A stretch of DNA of 64,000 nucleotides from Faecalispora anaeroviscerum (GTDB taxonomy: Bacteria > Bacillota > Clostridia > Oscillospirales > Acutalibacteraceae), in the NCBI RefSeq assembly GCF_947568225.1, contig NZ_CANOOQ010000001.1, forward strand, positions 1,054,001 through 1,118,000, in the 5' to 3' direction. The translations under genes and the position numbers were made by a program. A model generated the notes under the pieces. That model did not search any database. It saw only the letters and a program-made list of their open reading frames with translations, and was not told the origin of the DNA. Positions 1-9,506 of the stretch are shown here, one piece after another (the stretch's first letter is position 1; every line of letters starts with the position of its first letter).

Positions 1-1936
1 ACGCGATCGTACATTGCAGGTGATCCTCTGAGCATTCCGCCAAATACACCCGGCCAACGCTGAGAACACGGCCAATCATCCTCAAAACCGGCCCCATTCC
101 GTCGGGGCTTCCACCTGAGGAGAGAAGCTCTTCTGTCGCTTCAAACACAAGGTGTGGATCAACCCGGTAATCCGGCGTAATGTCGCGGCGAATCTCCGTC
201 ACCAGAGACGCAGGTTCTGAAGTCCCCGAATCACGCTTCAGTTGAGTGATGTCAGAATAAAACACCATGTCGCCCTTGCCGTGGCGTTTGGCAACATACA
301 GCGCCTGATCAGCCTTGTGGAACAGCTCCTCATAGGCGGTTCCATCCTGAGGAAAAAGGGAAACACCCACGCTGGCGCTGAGAAGGTGCTGCATGTTCGA
401 CAGGGATTCGGCCTGCTGAAACATTTGGCAGACCTCCTGTGCCTTTTGGCGGATGGTATCCAGACTCTTTTCTCCACGCAGAAAAACAAGGAACTCGTCG
501 CCGCCGATTCGGCCAACTACCCCTTTGTCTTCAAAGTTTAGCTTTAAAATCCGCGAAAATTCCACCAATACAGCGTCTCCGTGCAAATGGCCGTAAGTGT
601 CGTTGATCTCTTTAAAGTTATCGATATCGATCACCAGAATCGCATGGCTGCGATCCGATTCATAAGAAAGAGATTGGCGAACCAGCGTTTCGGTCATGGT
701 TTTATTGTACAGCTTGGTAAACGGGTCCCTCTGGGCGCGTTCCACCAGCTCGAGCATTTCTTCCTTCTGGCGATTCATATTAACGGCCTTGCCCACCATT
801 TTGGTAATGCGACCGGAATCGTCTGTAATCGTAGCCCCAATCAGATGATACCAATAGTATCTGCCATCCTTATGCTGAAAGCGCAGGATGGTATTGGATA
901 CCTTGATATTGTTTCGAAGATTTTTAATGAAATGTTGAAAGACGGGAATATCTGCGGGATACACGCTTTTCTTTTGCAGTGCTTTCTCACTGTACTGATT
1001 GATAACAGCAGGCACCCCGATTAGCTTGACATTGTCAGACAAATGGAGTGTATCTGTAATCACATCGTAATCAAACAGAATATCGTCTGAAATGCTTTGC
1101 TGAGTAATGTTGCGCTGATCATGCTGAAGCTCATGCATAATCTTGCGGTACATTGTGTTGTCACTTATCAGCATCTGAATTTCCCAGCCGTTCTGAGTTT
1201 TTTCTATCACAGAAATCTGCGCCGTTATCCAGGCGGAGGAACCGTCTTTTCGTTGGATTTTATACTCGCTTGTGAGCGGACGGCCAGCCCCCTTAGAAAG
1301 CCACTCCAGAATTTCGCGAAACATCTTCTGATGGTTTCCCGCATAGACACTACAGATTCCCGTTGAGGAACGCTCAAGCTGCTGATACTGCTCTCTGGTG
1401 TAGCCGAAAATTCGGAAATAGCCGTCGGAAGCATCAATATAGGTAAATTTCTTTTGATTAAATCCAGCGATCAAAACACCGCCCGCAACCCCTCGAATTA
1501 AGGCTTCCAGACGAGCCTTGGCCTTTTTCGCTTGATTACACTGAGTGACTTCATTTGTCACTTCCATGAGCGTACACACAAGAGAGCCATCCTCGTTTTG
1601 AACCCCATATTCCATGCAGTAAATTTCACGGTTGTCTTTTGTAAAAACACGGTACTTGGCGTAAAAAAATCCGGTCGCGGCAGTCTGCTTTTCCACAGAA
1701 GAATGAAAAGCCTGCCGGTCTTCCGGATGCACCAGTCTATTGTAGTCTTGTTGGAACTTTTCTTCGAATTCTTTTCTCGTATAGCCAAAGAGTGCAAGGC
1801 ATCGGTCGCTGATCTGCAAAACGCAAGACCGCAGCCTCTTTTCTCCTGCTAATCTGCGAACCATTACAATACTTTGATTCCAGTTCTGAAACATTTCAGA
1901 ACTGGAATTCTTTAACTCCCGGATTTCGCTCCCCAT
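1..1936 (-). CDS. PAS-domain GGDEF signalling protein (C-terminus outside window)
   Basis: Reading frame stays open from the ATG at 1936 to the window edge (645 codons), so the gene is truncated by the window, not broken. The N-terminal half contains repeated PAS-like blocks (for example FGYTRKEFEEKF and FGYTREQYQQLE, each followed by a PAC-like EYKIQRKDGSSAW stretch). A GGDEF domain follows, with RIGGDEF near residues 476-482 and preceding FDIDNFKEIND-type residues (IDIDNFKEINDTYGH), so it should be a diguanylate cyclase making cyclic di-GMP. The residues where an RxxD inhibitory site would lie read EDKG, so product inhibition is probably absent. After GGDEF a further domain begins (GAF-like by position). 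Start chosen for GGGGAGA ten bases upstream. No signal peptide or membrane segment is seen, so it is probably cytoplasmic. Confidence 0.85.
   Translation of the reverse strand, partial: MGSEIRELKNSSSEMFQNWNQSIVMVRRLAGEKRLRSCVLQISDRCLALFGYTRKEFEEKFQQDYNRLVHPEDRQAFHSSVEKQTAATGFFYAKYRVFTKDNREIYCMEYGVQNEDGSLVCTLMEVTNEVTQCNQAKKAKARLEALIRGVAGGVLIAGFNQKKFTYIDASDGYFRIFGYTREQYQQLERSSTGICSVYAGNHQKMFREILEWLSKGAGRPLTSEYKIQRKDGSSAWITAQISVIEKTQNGWEIQMLISDNTMYRKIMHELQHDQRNITQQSISDDILFDYDVITDTLHLSDNVKLIGVPAVINQYSEKALQKKSVYPADIPVFQHFIKNLRNNIKVSNTILRFQHKDGRYYWYHLIGATITDDSGRITKMVGKAVNMNRQKEEMLELVERAQRDPFTKLYNKTMTETLVRQSLSYESDRSHAILVIDIDNFKEINDTYGHLHGDAVLVEFSRILKLNFEDKGVVGRIGGDEFLVFLRGEKSLDTIRQKAQEVCQMFQQAESLSNMQHLLSASVGVSLFPQDGTAYEELFHKADQALYVAKRHGKGDMVFYSDITQLKRDSGTSEPASLVTEIRRDITPDYRVDPHLVFEATEELLSSGGSPDGMGPVLRMIGRVLSVGRVYLAECSEDHLQCTIA
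1877..1908. repeat. perfect 14-bp inverted repeat inside the 5' coding end of the GGDEF gene
   Basis: ATTCCAGTTCTGAA and its exact complement flank a 4-nt loop, within codons 10-20 of the PAS-GGDEF gene. In the mRNA it would form a strong hairpin shortly after the start codon. Confidence 0.75.
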
Positions 1937-1973
1937 AAAAAGCCGTCTCCCCACATTTCACCGGTTCCCCGGC

Positions 1974-2014
1974 AAAAAAATCAGTTATAATATCTAAAAT
2001 TATAACTGATTTTT
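1974..2014 (-). terminator. probable intrinsic terminator after the DedA gene
   Basis: A 15-bp perfect but AT-rich stem (AAAAATCAGTTATAA and complement, 9-nt loop) ends in T7 on the minus strand, about 105 nt after the DedA stop. It could alternatively be an operator, since it lies just upstream of the GGDEF gene. Confidence 0.5.
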
Positions 2015-2119
2015 GTTTGAATTACAACCGTGTCACTTTGATAGACTTAAAAATAAATAAGAAAGATTGGTTGTTTTTTAGGGCATTTCGCTGATTTTTT
2101 ACATCTTGTATGGGTATGG

Positions 2120-2752
2120 TTACACATTTTCCTTATTGTTTTTCTTCGATATCCTCGTTTTGTAGAAGAAAATCGCGCCAACGATAAACAGTACAATCAA
2201 TATAATCAGAGTGGCGTGCGCGTACAGATTAATGAACTGTGCAACACTCTCCCACGATTCACCGGCGAACGCTCCTAAATGCACTAGTACCGTGTTCCAC
2301 AAAAAGGTACCTGCGGCGGTATACAGCAAGAAAACACCCATAGACATTTTGGTCATTCCCGCCGGTATGGAAATCAGGCTGCGAATAATCGGAATAAAGC
2401 GGCAGACAAATACGGTGATCCTTCCCTTCTTCTGAAACCACTGTGCCGCACGCTCTACATCCTGGCGCTTAAAATGCAATATCTGGCCCAAGCGTCCGTC
2501 AAGCCAGCCTTCAATTCGCTCCGGCGGAAAAAAACGCCCGATACTGTACAAGACCAAAGCGCCGATCACTGCACCGACGGTGGCCGCCAGCACCACACCC
2601 CATACCTTCATATCTGTATATGTGGTCAGAAACCCACCGAAAGTCAGAATCACTTCGGACGGAATCGGGGGAAATATATTCTCTACGGCTATCAACAGCA
2701 TAATTCCAATATAGCCAAATTGATTCATGGTCTGGATGATCCATTCCTGCAT
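2120..2752 (-). CDS. DedA family (VTT domain) membrane protein
   Basis: 210 aa, the usual DedA length. The N-terminus has the diagnostic ENIFPPIPSE motif (residues 24-33) in a re-entrant hydrophobic segment, and the centre has FVCRFIPIIRSLISIPAG with the conserved arginines, followed by a GTFLWNT-type segment and two C-terminal membrane helices. DedA/VTT proteins are integral membrane proteins implicated in lipid flipping (undecaprenyl phosphate or phosphatidylethanolamine) and proton-motive-force homeostasis. Which lipid this one moves cannot be told from sequence. Start at 2752 is supported by AAAGGAG upstream. It is transcribed alone, 90 nt after the AI-2E permease gene and in the same direction, so a shared transcript is possible. 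Confidence 0.9.
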   Translation of the reverse strand: MQEWIIQTMNQFGYIGIMLLIAVENIFPPIPSEVILTFGGFLTTYTDMKVWGVVLAATVGAVIGALVLYSIGRFFPPERIEGWLDGRLGQILHFKRQDVERAAQWFQKKGRITVFVCRFIPIIRSLISIPAGMTKMSMGVFLLYTAAGTFLWNTVLVHLGAFAGESWESVAQFINLYAHATLIILIVLFIVGAIFFYKTRISKKNNKENV

Positions 2753-2842
2753 TATAACGTCGCTCCTTTATGTGTGCCTTGGACTTCATGATTCCGATGA
2801 TAGCAGAAACCTAACAGGCAAACATGACGAAAGTGTGAATTT

Positions 2843-4153
2843 TCAGTCAACATTTGGAGGATCGGCAGAATTCCGGTCGGATTCCACGTGCTCGTCCAAC
2901 ACCTGCTCGTTTGGTGCAGGAGTGCTCTTACCTGCGCCGGGCTCCGGCACCATGACAGGCGGCTTCCCCATCACTTCATCTTCCGATATTTCTTTTTCCT
3001 TAAGCTTTAACTCCGTCTCCTGACGCAGCAAAGCGTAGAACACAGAAAACAGCGGCACTCCGAGCAAAATGCCAATAATACCGAACAGGTTACCAAACAG
3101 CAAAATGGCAACCATCACCCAAATACCGGGCAGACCAATGGAACTGCCCACCACACGGGGATAGATCACATTCCCCTCAAACTGCTGAAGCAGCACGAGG
3201 AAAACAAGAAACCACAGGCTGTAAACAGGATTAATCATCAGCAGGACAAACGCACCCATTGCCCCGCCCAAATACGCTCCCAGAATCGGGATCAGACTTG
3301 TCATGGAAATAATTACGCTGATCATCACCGCGTAAGGCAGACTCATAATCGACATGCCGACATAACACAGTGAGCCAATGATGATGGCCTCCGTCATCTG
3401 CCCGGTGACAAAGCCCGAAAAAATTCGGTTGGTCAGCACGCCCACCGCAACCAGGCGCTGCGCTTTCTCTTTGGGGAGAAACGCGTACAGTACACGGCGA
3501 ATGTTGCGAATCAGCCGCTCTTTTCCGAACAGGATATAAATGGAAAAGATCACACTCAACACAAATGAAATCACGCCGGACGCCACGCTGATGGTAACTG
3601 ACACCAGCGAACCGGCCAAATCACTCACCGTTTGAGTGATCTTTTCGAGCGGCTTTGTCCAGTCAATTTTCAAAAGACTCTGGGTTTCCTGACTCCAGTC
3701 GAATTGGTTCGCCGTATTGGTCAGCCATTGTGAAAACTGGTTGATATAAGTGGGCAAATTCTCGGAAAAAAAGCTGAGAGAGCTGATGAATTCCGGCACA
3801 ATATAAACAATGATCAACCACACAACCAAAGATAAAAAAGCAAATGCCAACAGGATACTGATACTTCGCCGAAATTTAATCCATATTTTCCACCCCTTTT
3901 TATTCAGGGGGTAGAACACCTTGTTCTCTAAAAAGCGCACCAGAACATTTACCACATATGCAACGCCGATTCCGACCAGTAACGGCCAAAACAATGATAA
4001 AATGTAAGAAATAGCAAAAGACACATTTTCAATATGAAACACAAAAAAAATCAGGCCAACGGTAAACACAATAAAAAAGATCAGCTTACCGCGGATCATC
4101 TTCCACAGCTTGGGATCCGACAGGATTTCTTCCCAATTCATAGCCTGCCGCAC
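2843..4153 (-). CDS. AI-2E family transporter
   Basis: 436 aa with about eight predicted membrane helices: an N-terminal pair (residues about 22-70), a loop rich in TQSLLKIDWTKPLEK, then a C-terminal block with the family-typical GQMTEAIIIGSLCYVGMSI and FLVLLQQFEGNVIYPRVVG. The YPR(V)VG element before the last helices is a hallmark of the PerM/AI-2E exporter family. The name comes from E. coli TqsA; in Clostridia the substrate is usually unknown and some members are Na+/H+ antiporters, so no substrate is assigned. The C-terminal 45 residues form a hydrophilic, Pro/Glu-rich tail that is probably cytoplasmic. Confidence 0.9.
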   Translation of the reverse strand: MRQAMNWEEILSDPKLWKMIRGKLIFFIVFTVGLIFFVFHIENVSFAISYILSLFWPLLVGIGVAYVVNVLVRFLENKVFYPLNKKGWKIWIKFRRSISILLAFAFLSLVVWLIIVYIVPEFISSLSFFSENLPTYINQFSQWLTNTANQFDWSQETQSLLKIDWTKPLEKITQTVSDLAGSLVSVTISVASGVISFVLSVIFSIYILFGKERLIRNIRRVLYAFLPKEKAQRLVAVGVLTNRIFSGFVTGQMTEAIIIGSLCYVGMSIMSLPYAVMISVIISMTSLIPILGAYLGGAMGAFVLLMINPVYSLWFLVFLVLLQQFEGNVIYPRVVGSSIGLPGIWVMVAILLFGNLFGIIGILLGVPLFSVFYALLRQETELKLKEKEISEDEVMGKPPVMVPEPGAGKSTPAPNEQVLDEHVESDRNSADPPNVD

Positions 4154-4356
4154 AACCTTTCCAAAATTTAGTAGTTTTATTTTTTCATGCTAACGCAATC
4201 ACGAAGAAAAGTCAACGAAAAGCATAGCGGTTTCGGTTTGGATTTTCAACCAGATAATAGCATGGCCCATTTTGACGCGGATATTTCGCGCGTTGCCTGT
4301 CTGTTTTATAATTGACAGAAAAAAGCTGCGGCGGAGTGACCGCCGCAGCGCATGGA

Positions 4357-5685
4357 TTATTCCTGACGAATTGCGGTTAGAGCGCTGATTTTGACAGCAC
4401 GGTTTGCGGGAGAAAAGCCGGAGATCAGACCTACCATTGTTGAGAACACCAAAGCTCCCAAGGCCAGCCAGACCGGAATAATTGAAATCTGCCCGCTGAC
4501 CCCAAGACCCATAAAGCCTCCCCCGCCTGCCGCGAGGGTATTGAGCAAAAACGACAGCATATAGCTGAAAGCAAGACCCACCACGCCGCCGATAAAACCG
4601 ATCATTCCGGCCTCGATTAAAAACATGGCGCGAATATTGCCAATCACACAGCCAAGCACCTTCATCACGCCGATCTCACGAGTGCGCTCATAAATGGACA
4701 TGATCATGGTATTGGTGATTCCCAGTGCCGCAACCAACAGCGAAACCGCACCCAGGCCGCCCAAAATCATCTGAATGGTTCTGGTCTGCTGCTCCACAGA
4801 CTCGCGCATGCTGTCCATGCTGTAGGTCTGAAAGCCAAGGGCCTTGATGGCATCCTGCACAGACTCCACCGACTTAATATCCAGTGCTTTCACCACAACG
4901 CTGCTGTATTGAAATTTTTTCGATTTGTCAACCTTGATGTTGTTCAGCTTATTATACTGAGATACCAAGGACCGCGCATACTTCACATCCATAAACACGC
5001 TGTAACCGGGCGATGGATTCTTGTTCCAGTCCTGCGCCATCACACCGAGCCCCTTGAGCTTGATGGGCTTTACCGTCTTTTTATTGTTTTCGTCGGTCTT
5101 TTGCAGCACCAGCTCAAGCTTATCCTTCATCGGGTTCACATATGGATCCGGAACTTTTCCGCTCGCATCCGGGTCTGGGTAAACCATATTATTGCTGTTT
5201 TTTTTGCTGTTGTAGAAATTATACAAAGCGTCGTGGCCAAATAGGATGCTGCCTTCCTCCACGGTTCCTTCCGGCAGCTTTCCCGCTTCCATCTCATACC
5301 CAAACTCCGAAAGAGCGTCCATATACACGCCGGTCACCTGCCCGCCGTACACATATTTGCCGCTGCGAATCTGAAAGGCGGAAGAATCCACATCAAACAT
5401 CGGGGTCAAAGTCTGTACCCCCGGCAGCACCCGAATCTTTTCCAGCATGGAATCGTCGAGCGGCTCCGCGTCGGGGCTGGGGCTGTAATTCTCAATCTGA
5501 ATTACTGTCAGATCCCCCATGCTCTGCATCATGTCATCCGTTGACTTCTTGATGCCAATACCGAACGAAAGCATCACCACAATAGCGCAGGTACCAATGA
5601 TAACACCTGCAACTGTTAATAATGTGCGCACCTTGCGCTTGAACAGGCTGTTCAGGCACATAGACACCATATCATTCCATTTCAT
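4357..5685 (-). CDS. ABC transporter permease, MacB/FtsX type
   Basis: 442 aa. One N-terminal helix (about residues 20-42, TLLTVAGVIIGTCAIVVML), a large extracytoplasmic MacB-PCD-like domain (about 45-300), then three C-terminal helices with the FtsX-family signature YERTREIGVMKVLGC. This topology belongs to mechanotransmission ABC systems (MacB/LolCDE/antimicrobial peptide efflux) rather than substrate-channel permeases. It is the last gene of a three-gene operon: its ATG overlaps the stop of the 708-aa secreted protein gene by 4 nt (5682-5685), giving translational coupling. It probably forms a homodimer with two copies of the upstream ATPase and works with the secreted partner at the cell surface. 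Confidence 0.92.
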   Translation of the reverse strand: MKWNDMVSMCLNSLFKRKVRTLLTVAGVIIGTCAIVVMLSFGIGIKKSTDDMMQSMGDLTVIQIENYSPSPDAEPLDDSMLEKIRVLPGVQTLTPMFDVDSSAFQIRSGKYVYGGQVTGVYMDALSEFGYEMEAGKLPEGTVEEGSILFGHDALYNFYNSKKNSNNMVYPDPDASGKVPDPYVNPMKDKLELVLQKTDENNKKTVKPIKLKGLGVMAQDWNKNPSPGYSVFMDVKYARSLVSQYNKLNNIKVDKSKKFQYSSVVVKALDIKSVESVQDAIKALGFQTYSMDSMRESVEQQTRTIQMILGGLGAVSLLVAALGITNTMIMSIYERTREIGVMKVLGCVIGNIRAMFLIEAGMIGFIGGVVGLAFSYMLSFLLNTLAAGGGGFMGLGVSGQISIIPVWLALGALVFSTMVGLISGFSPANRAVKISALTAIRQE

Positions 5686-7808
5686 GACCGATCCTCATTC
5701 TGATGCTGTTCTTCCTCCGGTTCCGAAACCTGCGGCTGTATATCGTCGTAGTCCTCCTCCAGTTCCAGAAGCGCCTTTTTCTTGGCCGCGCGTTTGCGGC
5801 GAACCAGAACAGCGGCCGCAACTCCCCCGGCAATCAGCGCCAGGCCGAGCAGCCATCCCCACACTGGAATTCCCGAGGACTGCCCCGGCAAAGGCTCGCT
5901 GGACTCTCCATCCATCTCACCCTGATCCACAGGCTGGGCCGGCTGAACCTCACAGGAGAACTCTTTCACAATTGTTTGTGTTTTTCCGTTGGGGTCTTCG
6001 TAGGTGATCGTGGCTTTGCCCTGCAGCGTTCCTTCCTCCGCAGGGGTTAGATTGGTATCGTAGCTGTCCGACGAGCCGGATTCCACATTGCCAATGTAAA
6101 TATTCGTCTCCGGAGCAGTAAAGTTACCCTCCAGCAGCACGGAAAGGTTATAGACCGTACTCTTTCCTTTATTGACATAGCTGATAGCCAGCTGGCCATC
6201 CGTTCCCATCTGGATCGGACCTTGCACCTCTGCATTCGTCACCTCAAAGCGATCCGGCTGTGTAAGCGGAATAGAAATCGTTTCTGTAGACGTAATCTGC
6301 TCATGCTTGGTGTCTGCCGCGGACTCATATTCAAACTTGACATCGATCCCATAGGATTTTGGCTTTGCGTCCGCCTTGGGGTACAGCTCAATAGACTTAT
6401 CTATGGAAGCTCCTGCTCCCAGCTTCGAAATAAAAAATGTATTAGAGGAATTGGCCGGTGTAAAAACGCCGCCGGTATCTTCATCCGCAGTAGAAGAAAT
6501 GGTGATTTTCAGGTTCTGAATCGCTGTGCTGGTATTCGCGTTGTGAAAGCGAAGCGACAGCGGGAACGTCTTTCCGCCGGTAATAGAGGTTCCTCCAAAG
6601 CTGTAATTTTCAATGATAATGATTGGTTTGCCGCCGGTGGAATCACCTGTTCCCACCACAGAAACAAACACCTTTGTAGCAACGGCTTCCGTCACCTCAT
6701 CTGAAGTGAGGTTTACCCCTACCGCATAATTGCCCGTTTCCATTTTAGAAGCAGCCTGCATGTTAAAGGAAACGGTTGCGGTCGCGCCGGGGGCCAAACT
6801 CGTAACCGATTTACGGTCGAGCGAGCCGACTACGGTAAGGCTGTCTGTCGCAAGGCCGTCGAGAGCCGCGCTGATATTGTGATAGGTTTGGCTGCCGGTA
6901 TTTTTCAGCACCAGATCCATGCGGAAGGTGCTGCCGGAATAGATATTCGACCGATCCAGCTTGTAGGAATCGATCCTCACTCCGCCTTTTCCCTGAGCGC
7001 TGTCCAGCACCTGAAGATAGGCTGTCACCTTGTTGCCATTGATAGTCAAAGTGATCGGATAAATCCCTGCCGCAACAGAAGAGTCAACACGAAGCGGAAG
7101 GTTGAGGTACTTCTTTTCTCCCGACACAAAACTCATGGTATAGACGGCTCCGGCCGAGGTAAGCATAATCTTTGTATCAGTCGGCGCGGCTACCTCGATC
7201 TGCGCATCCTCGAGCGTATTGCCGCTGATCAGTGGAATTGCCACGGTTGCGCTGGTTCCAGATACGATCGTCGGCGTAGAACTGCTTTCATCCACACGCA
7301 CGGTATTGTCAGCGGAGCCCTCCCCGGCAATCAGCGTTTTGCGGATGACGATTCTATTTTTGGTTGCGATTTCGGTCCCTTTGGAAGCATCCTTACTTGT
7401 GTAATATGTAATCGCAAATTGCAGCACACCGGGCCCGGGGCCGGAATAAGTCAGGTAGTTTTCCGGCATATACAGGCTAAAATATTTTCCTCCGGCGGTT
7501 TCTGCATCTGTCTCAGAAAAATCAGTAATTGTAAATTCATTTTTTTTGATCCGGATAGCACCGTTGGGGCTGCTCACCTTAACAATGGCACTTCCCGCGT
7601 TGTTTATTGTGCTATCGTCATGATGGAAACGAATATTGGCCTCAAAAGAATTGCCTTTCTGCACTGTAGACGGTGAAACGGACGCCGAGGTTATTTCCGG
7701 ATCCACCACCGTAGGCTCTTCGGCAGATACCTTTACAGGAAACATTTGCAACAGCAGAACCGCTGTAAGTACAAACGCCGCCCAAGAGCGGATTTTTTGA
7801 AATTTCAT
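5682..7808 (-). CDS. secreted, C-terminally anchored Ig-like repeat protein of the ABC operon
   Basis: 708 aa. Signal peptide at residues 1-29 (hydrophobic AAFVLTAVLLLQMF ending near VSAEE). The extracellular body holds several beta-rich NEW3/CARDB-like modules, recognisable from repeated segments such as SGSTFRMDLVLKNTGSQTY, GKTFPLSLRFHNANTS and DGQLAISYVNKGKSTVYN. It ends with one membrane helix (GWLLGLALIAGGVAAAVLV), an RRKRAAKKK stop-transfer and an acidic tail of about 30 residues. Overlaps of 4 nt with both neighbours (7805-7808 and 5682-5685) tie it to the ATPase and permease. By position it looks like a Gram-positive counterpart of a MacA adaptor, but no adaptor fold (lipoyl, coiled-coil hairpin) is visible; that role is inference. 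Confidence 0.85.
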   Translation of the reverse strand: MKFQKIRSWAAFVLTAVLLLQMFPVKVSAEEPTVVDPEITSASVSPSTVQKGNSFEANIRFHHDDSTINNAGSAIVKVSSPNGAIRIKKNEFTITDFSETDAETAGGKYFSLYMPENYLTYSGPGPGVLQFAITYYTSKDASKGTEIATKNRIVIRKTLIAGEGSADNTVRVDESSSTPTIVSGTSATVAIPLISGNTLEDAQIEVAAPTDTKIMLTSAGAVYTMSFVSGEKKYLNLPLRVDSSVAAGIYPITLTINGNKVTAYLQVLDSAQGKGGVRIDSYKLDRSNIYSGSTFRMDLVLKNTGSQTYHNISAALDGLATDSLTVVGSLDRKSVTSLAPGATATVSFNMQAASKMETGNYAVGVNLTSDEVTEAVATKVFVSVVGTGDSTGGKPIIIIENYSFGGTSITGGKTFPLSLRFHNANTSTAIQNLKITISSTADEDTGGVFTPANSSNTFFISKLGAGASIDKSIELYPKADAKPKSYGIDVKFEYESAADTKHEQITSTETISIPLTQPDRFEVTNAEVQGPIQMGTDGQLAISYVNKGKSTVYNLSVLLEGNFTAPETNIYIGNVESGSSDSYDTNLTPAEEGTLQGKATITYEDPNGKTQTIVKEFSCEVQPAQPVDQGEMDGESSEPLPGQSSGIPVWGWLLGLALIAGGVAAAVLVRRKRAAKKKALLELEEDYDDIQPQVSEPEEEQHQNEDRS

Positions 7809-8560
7809 TCTGCTTTTCCTCCTGATACCGTAGTCAATTCCTGCGTTTTTTCCTGCTGCTGTGCAGGAACAACCGATTGATTCACACGATCCGCCTGAAT
7901 ATTTCCATCCACAATAGTGACAATTCGATCCGCATAGCGGGCAATATCCTGATCATGCGTAACCAAAATCAAGGTCTCCTGATATTGCCGTGCCATGCCT
8001 ACCATAATCTCCATTACTTCCCGCGTTGTTTTGGAATCCAAATTTCCCGTAGGCTCATCTGCAAATACAATTTTAGGATGAGCCACAAAGGCACGAGCAA
8101 TGCCAACACGCTGCTGCTGCCCGCCGCTCATCTGCGTTGGGTGGTGCAGAAGGCGGTTGCCAAGCCGTACCGCGTGCAGCATTTTTACCGCCTCACGGTT
8201 TCTCTGGTCTTTCCCAATTCCACGGAACATTAGCGGCATGGCTACATTTTCTACGGCGGTTAGTGTAGGCATCAAATTATAGGATTGAAAAACAAAACCG
8301 ATATTTCTCTGCCGAAAAAGCGCCAGATCCTTTTCAGAAAGCGCCGTAACCTCTACGTCGTCTATCATAACCCGGCCCTTCGACGGTTTCTCTAACCCTG
8401 CCAAAATATTGAGCAAAGTTGATTTTCCGGAGCCGGAGGTTCCTAAAATACAGCATATTTCACCGGATGCAACCGTTAAATTGATGCGGTTCAGCGCAAC
8501 AATCTTTTCCTGGTCCACCCGGTATACCTTACGCAGGTCTTCCACACGAATCAGGCCCAT
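7805..8560 (-). CDS. ABC transporter ATP-binding protein, MacB/LolD type
   Basis: About 251 aa. Walker A GTSGSGKST, signature SGGQQQRVGIARA, Walker B IVFADEPTGNLDSKT, and switch HD in LVTHDQDIARYADR. The EPTGNLDS wording is typical of the LolD/MacB class. The frame extends to 8596, but AAAGGAG six bases before the ATG at 8560 (protein beginning MGLIRVEDLRK) fixes the start. First gene of the operon with the Ig-like surface protein and the FtsX-type permease, so it energises that complex at the cytoplasmic face. A C-terminal extension of about 25 residues beyond the ATPase core has no recognised function. Confidence 0.93.
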   Translation of the reverse strand: MGLIRVEDLRKVYRVDQEKIVALNRINLTVASGEICCILGTSGSGKSTLLNILAGLEKPSKGRVMIDDVEVTALSEKDLALFRQRNIGFVFQSYNLMPTLTAVENVAMPLMFRGIGKDQRNREAVKMLHAVRLGNRLLHHPTQMSGGQQQRVGIARAFVAHPKIVFADEPTGNLDSKTTREVMEIMVGMARQYQETLILVTHDQDIARYADRIVTIVDGNIQADRVNQSVVPAQQQEKTQELTTVSGGKAE

Positions 8561-8912
8561 GTCAATCTCCTTTGCCAACGCCCTCATTTTTCTCATTATA
8601 CCAATGAATTGGAAATGCTATTTTCTTTTAAAGAATATATATTTACAGTTCAGATAACAAAATAAATACAAAATTGAAATTTTTGTTAGAATTTTGTCCT
8701 ATTCTTTTACAAAAATAAATAAAGCTTTGTTTCTCTACCATCGATCAATCAGTATTTTGGTCTTATTAATAATTTCTTAAATTGTTGTATACGACCTCAA
8801 AAAACTTGTTTTTCAAAATAAAAGAATTTATACTTGTAAAAATATAAATCTGTAACATCAAAAATGAACTGCAAAGTAAAAACAAAAGTTTAATACAAAG
8901 GAGATTAGAGTT
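8561..8912. other. AT-rich divergent intergenic region
   Basis: Separates the ABC operon (leftward) from the acetyltransferase (rightward). It is markedly AT-rich with many short A/T runs and probably carries both promoters, but no hexamer pair stands out from the background. No gene, repeat or structured RNA was seen. Confidence 0.6.
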
Positions 8913-9506
8913 ATGGCACTGAGATTTGCTACTCCAGAAGATGCCCCTCGACTGATAGCAATTTATGCACCTTACATTTTAAATACCTGCATTACCTATG
9001 AATATACCGTCCCTTCCGTAGAGGAATTCGCAGAGAGAATTCGCACCATCAGCCGCAGAATGCCTTATCTGGTATACGAAAAGGACGGTATAATTCTTGG
9101 GTACGCATACGCTTCACCCCATATGACGCGGGCCGCCTACCAATGGGATGCAGAGCTTTCTATTTATATGGATGAACGCCACCACCGCAGCGGAGTTGGC
9201 AGAATGCTCTACAAGACACTAATTGCTCTACTGAAGGAGTTGGGCTACTACAACCTATACGCTTTGATTTCTATACCCAATGATCGCAGCATCGGTTTCC
9301 ACCGCTCCTTGGGCTTTAAGCAAGTTGGCGTTTACCCCCACACCGGATATAAATTGGGCAGGTGGAACGACCTTGCGATTCTGGAGTACTGCACACAGCC
9401 GCAGCTGAAGCACCCCGTCCCAACAAAGTCTATTCACGACCTGCCCAAAAAACGGATTCAAGAAATATTAGAAACTACGCAGCGAGTGCCGCAGACTGTA
9501 CTGTAA
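8913..9506 (+). CDS. GNAT N-acetyltransferase, phosphinothricin acetyltransferase-like
   Basis: 197 aa. The order of motifs matches the Pat/Bar/YncA group: MALRFATPEDAPRLIAIYAPYI at the N-terminus, TYEYTVPSVEEFAERI, the acetyl-CoA loop RHHRSGVGRML, then NDRSIGFHRSLGFKQVGVYP and GYKLGRWND. The enzyme transfers acetyl from acetyl-CoA to an amino group; methionine sulfoximine, phosphinothricin or other amino acid analogues are typical substrates, but the physiological one is unknown here. AAAGGAG precedes the ATG. The last 32 nt overlap the 3' end of the convergent transglutaminase-like gene (9475-9506), so both C-termini are encoded on opposite strands of the same DNA. The C-terminal 40 residues after LAILEYC are an extension over the family core. 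Confidence 0.88.
   Translation: MALRFATPEDAPRLIAIYAPYILNTCITYEYTVPSVEEFAERIRTISRRMPYLVYEKDGIILGYAYASPHMTRAAYQWDAELSIYMDERHHRSGVGRMLYKTLIALLKELGYYNLYALISIPNDRSIGFHRSLGFKQVGVYPHTGYKLGRWNDLAILEYCTQPQLKHPVPTKSIHDLPKKRIQEILETTQRVPQTVL

Noticed and set aside
8661..8912. Possible small RNA or phage attachment site in the AT-rich gap
   Set aside because: No stem-loop, direct repeat or tRNA end was seen.
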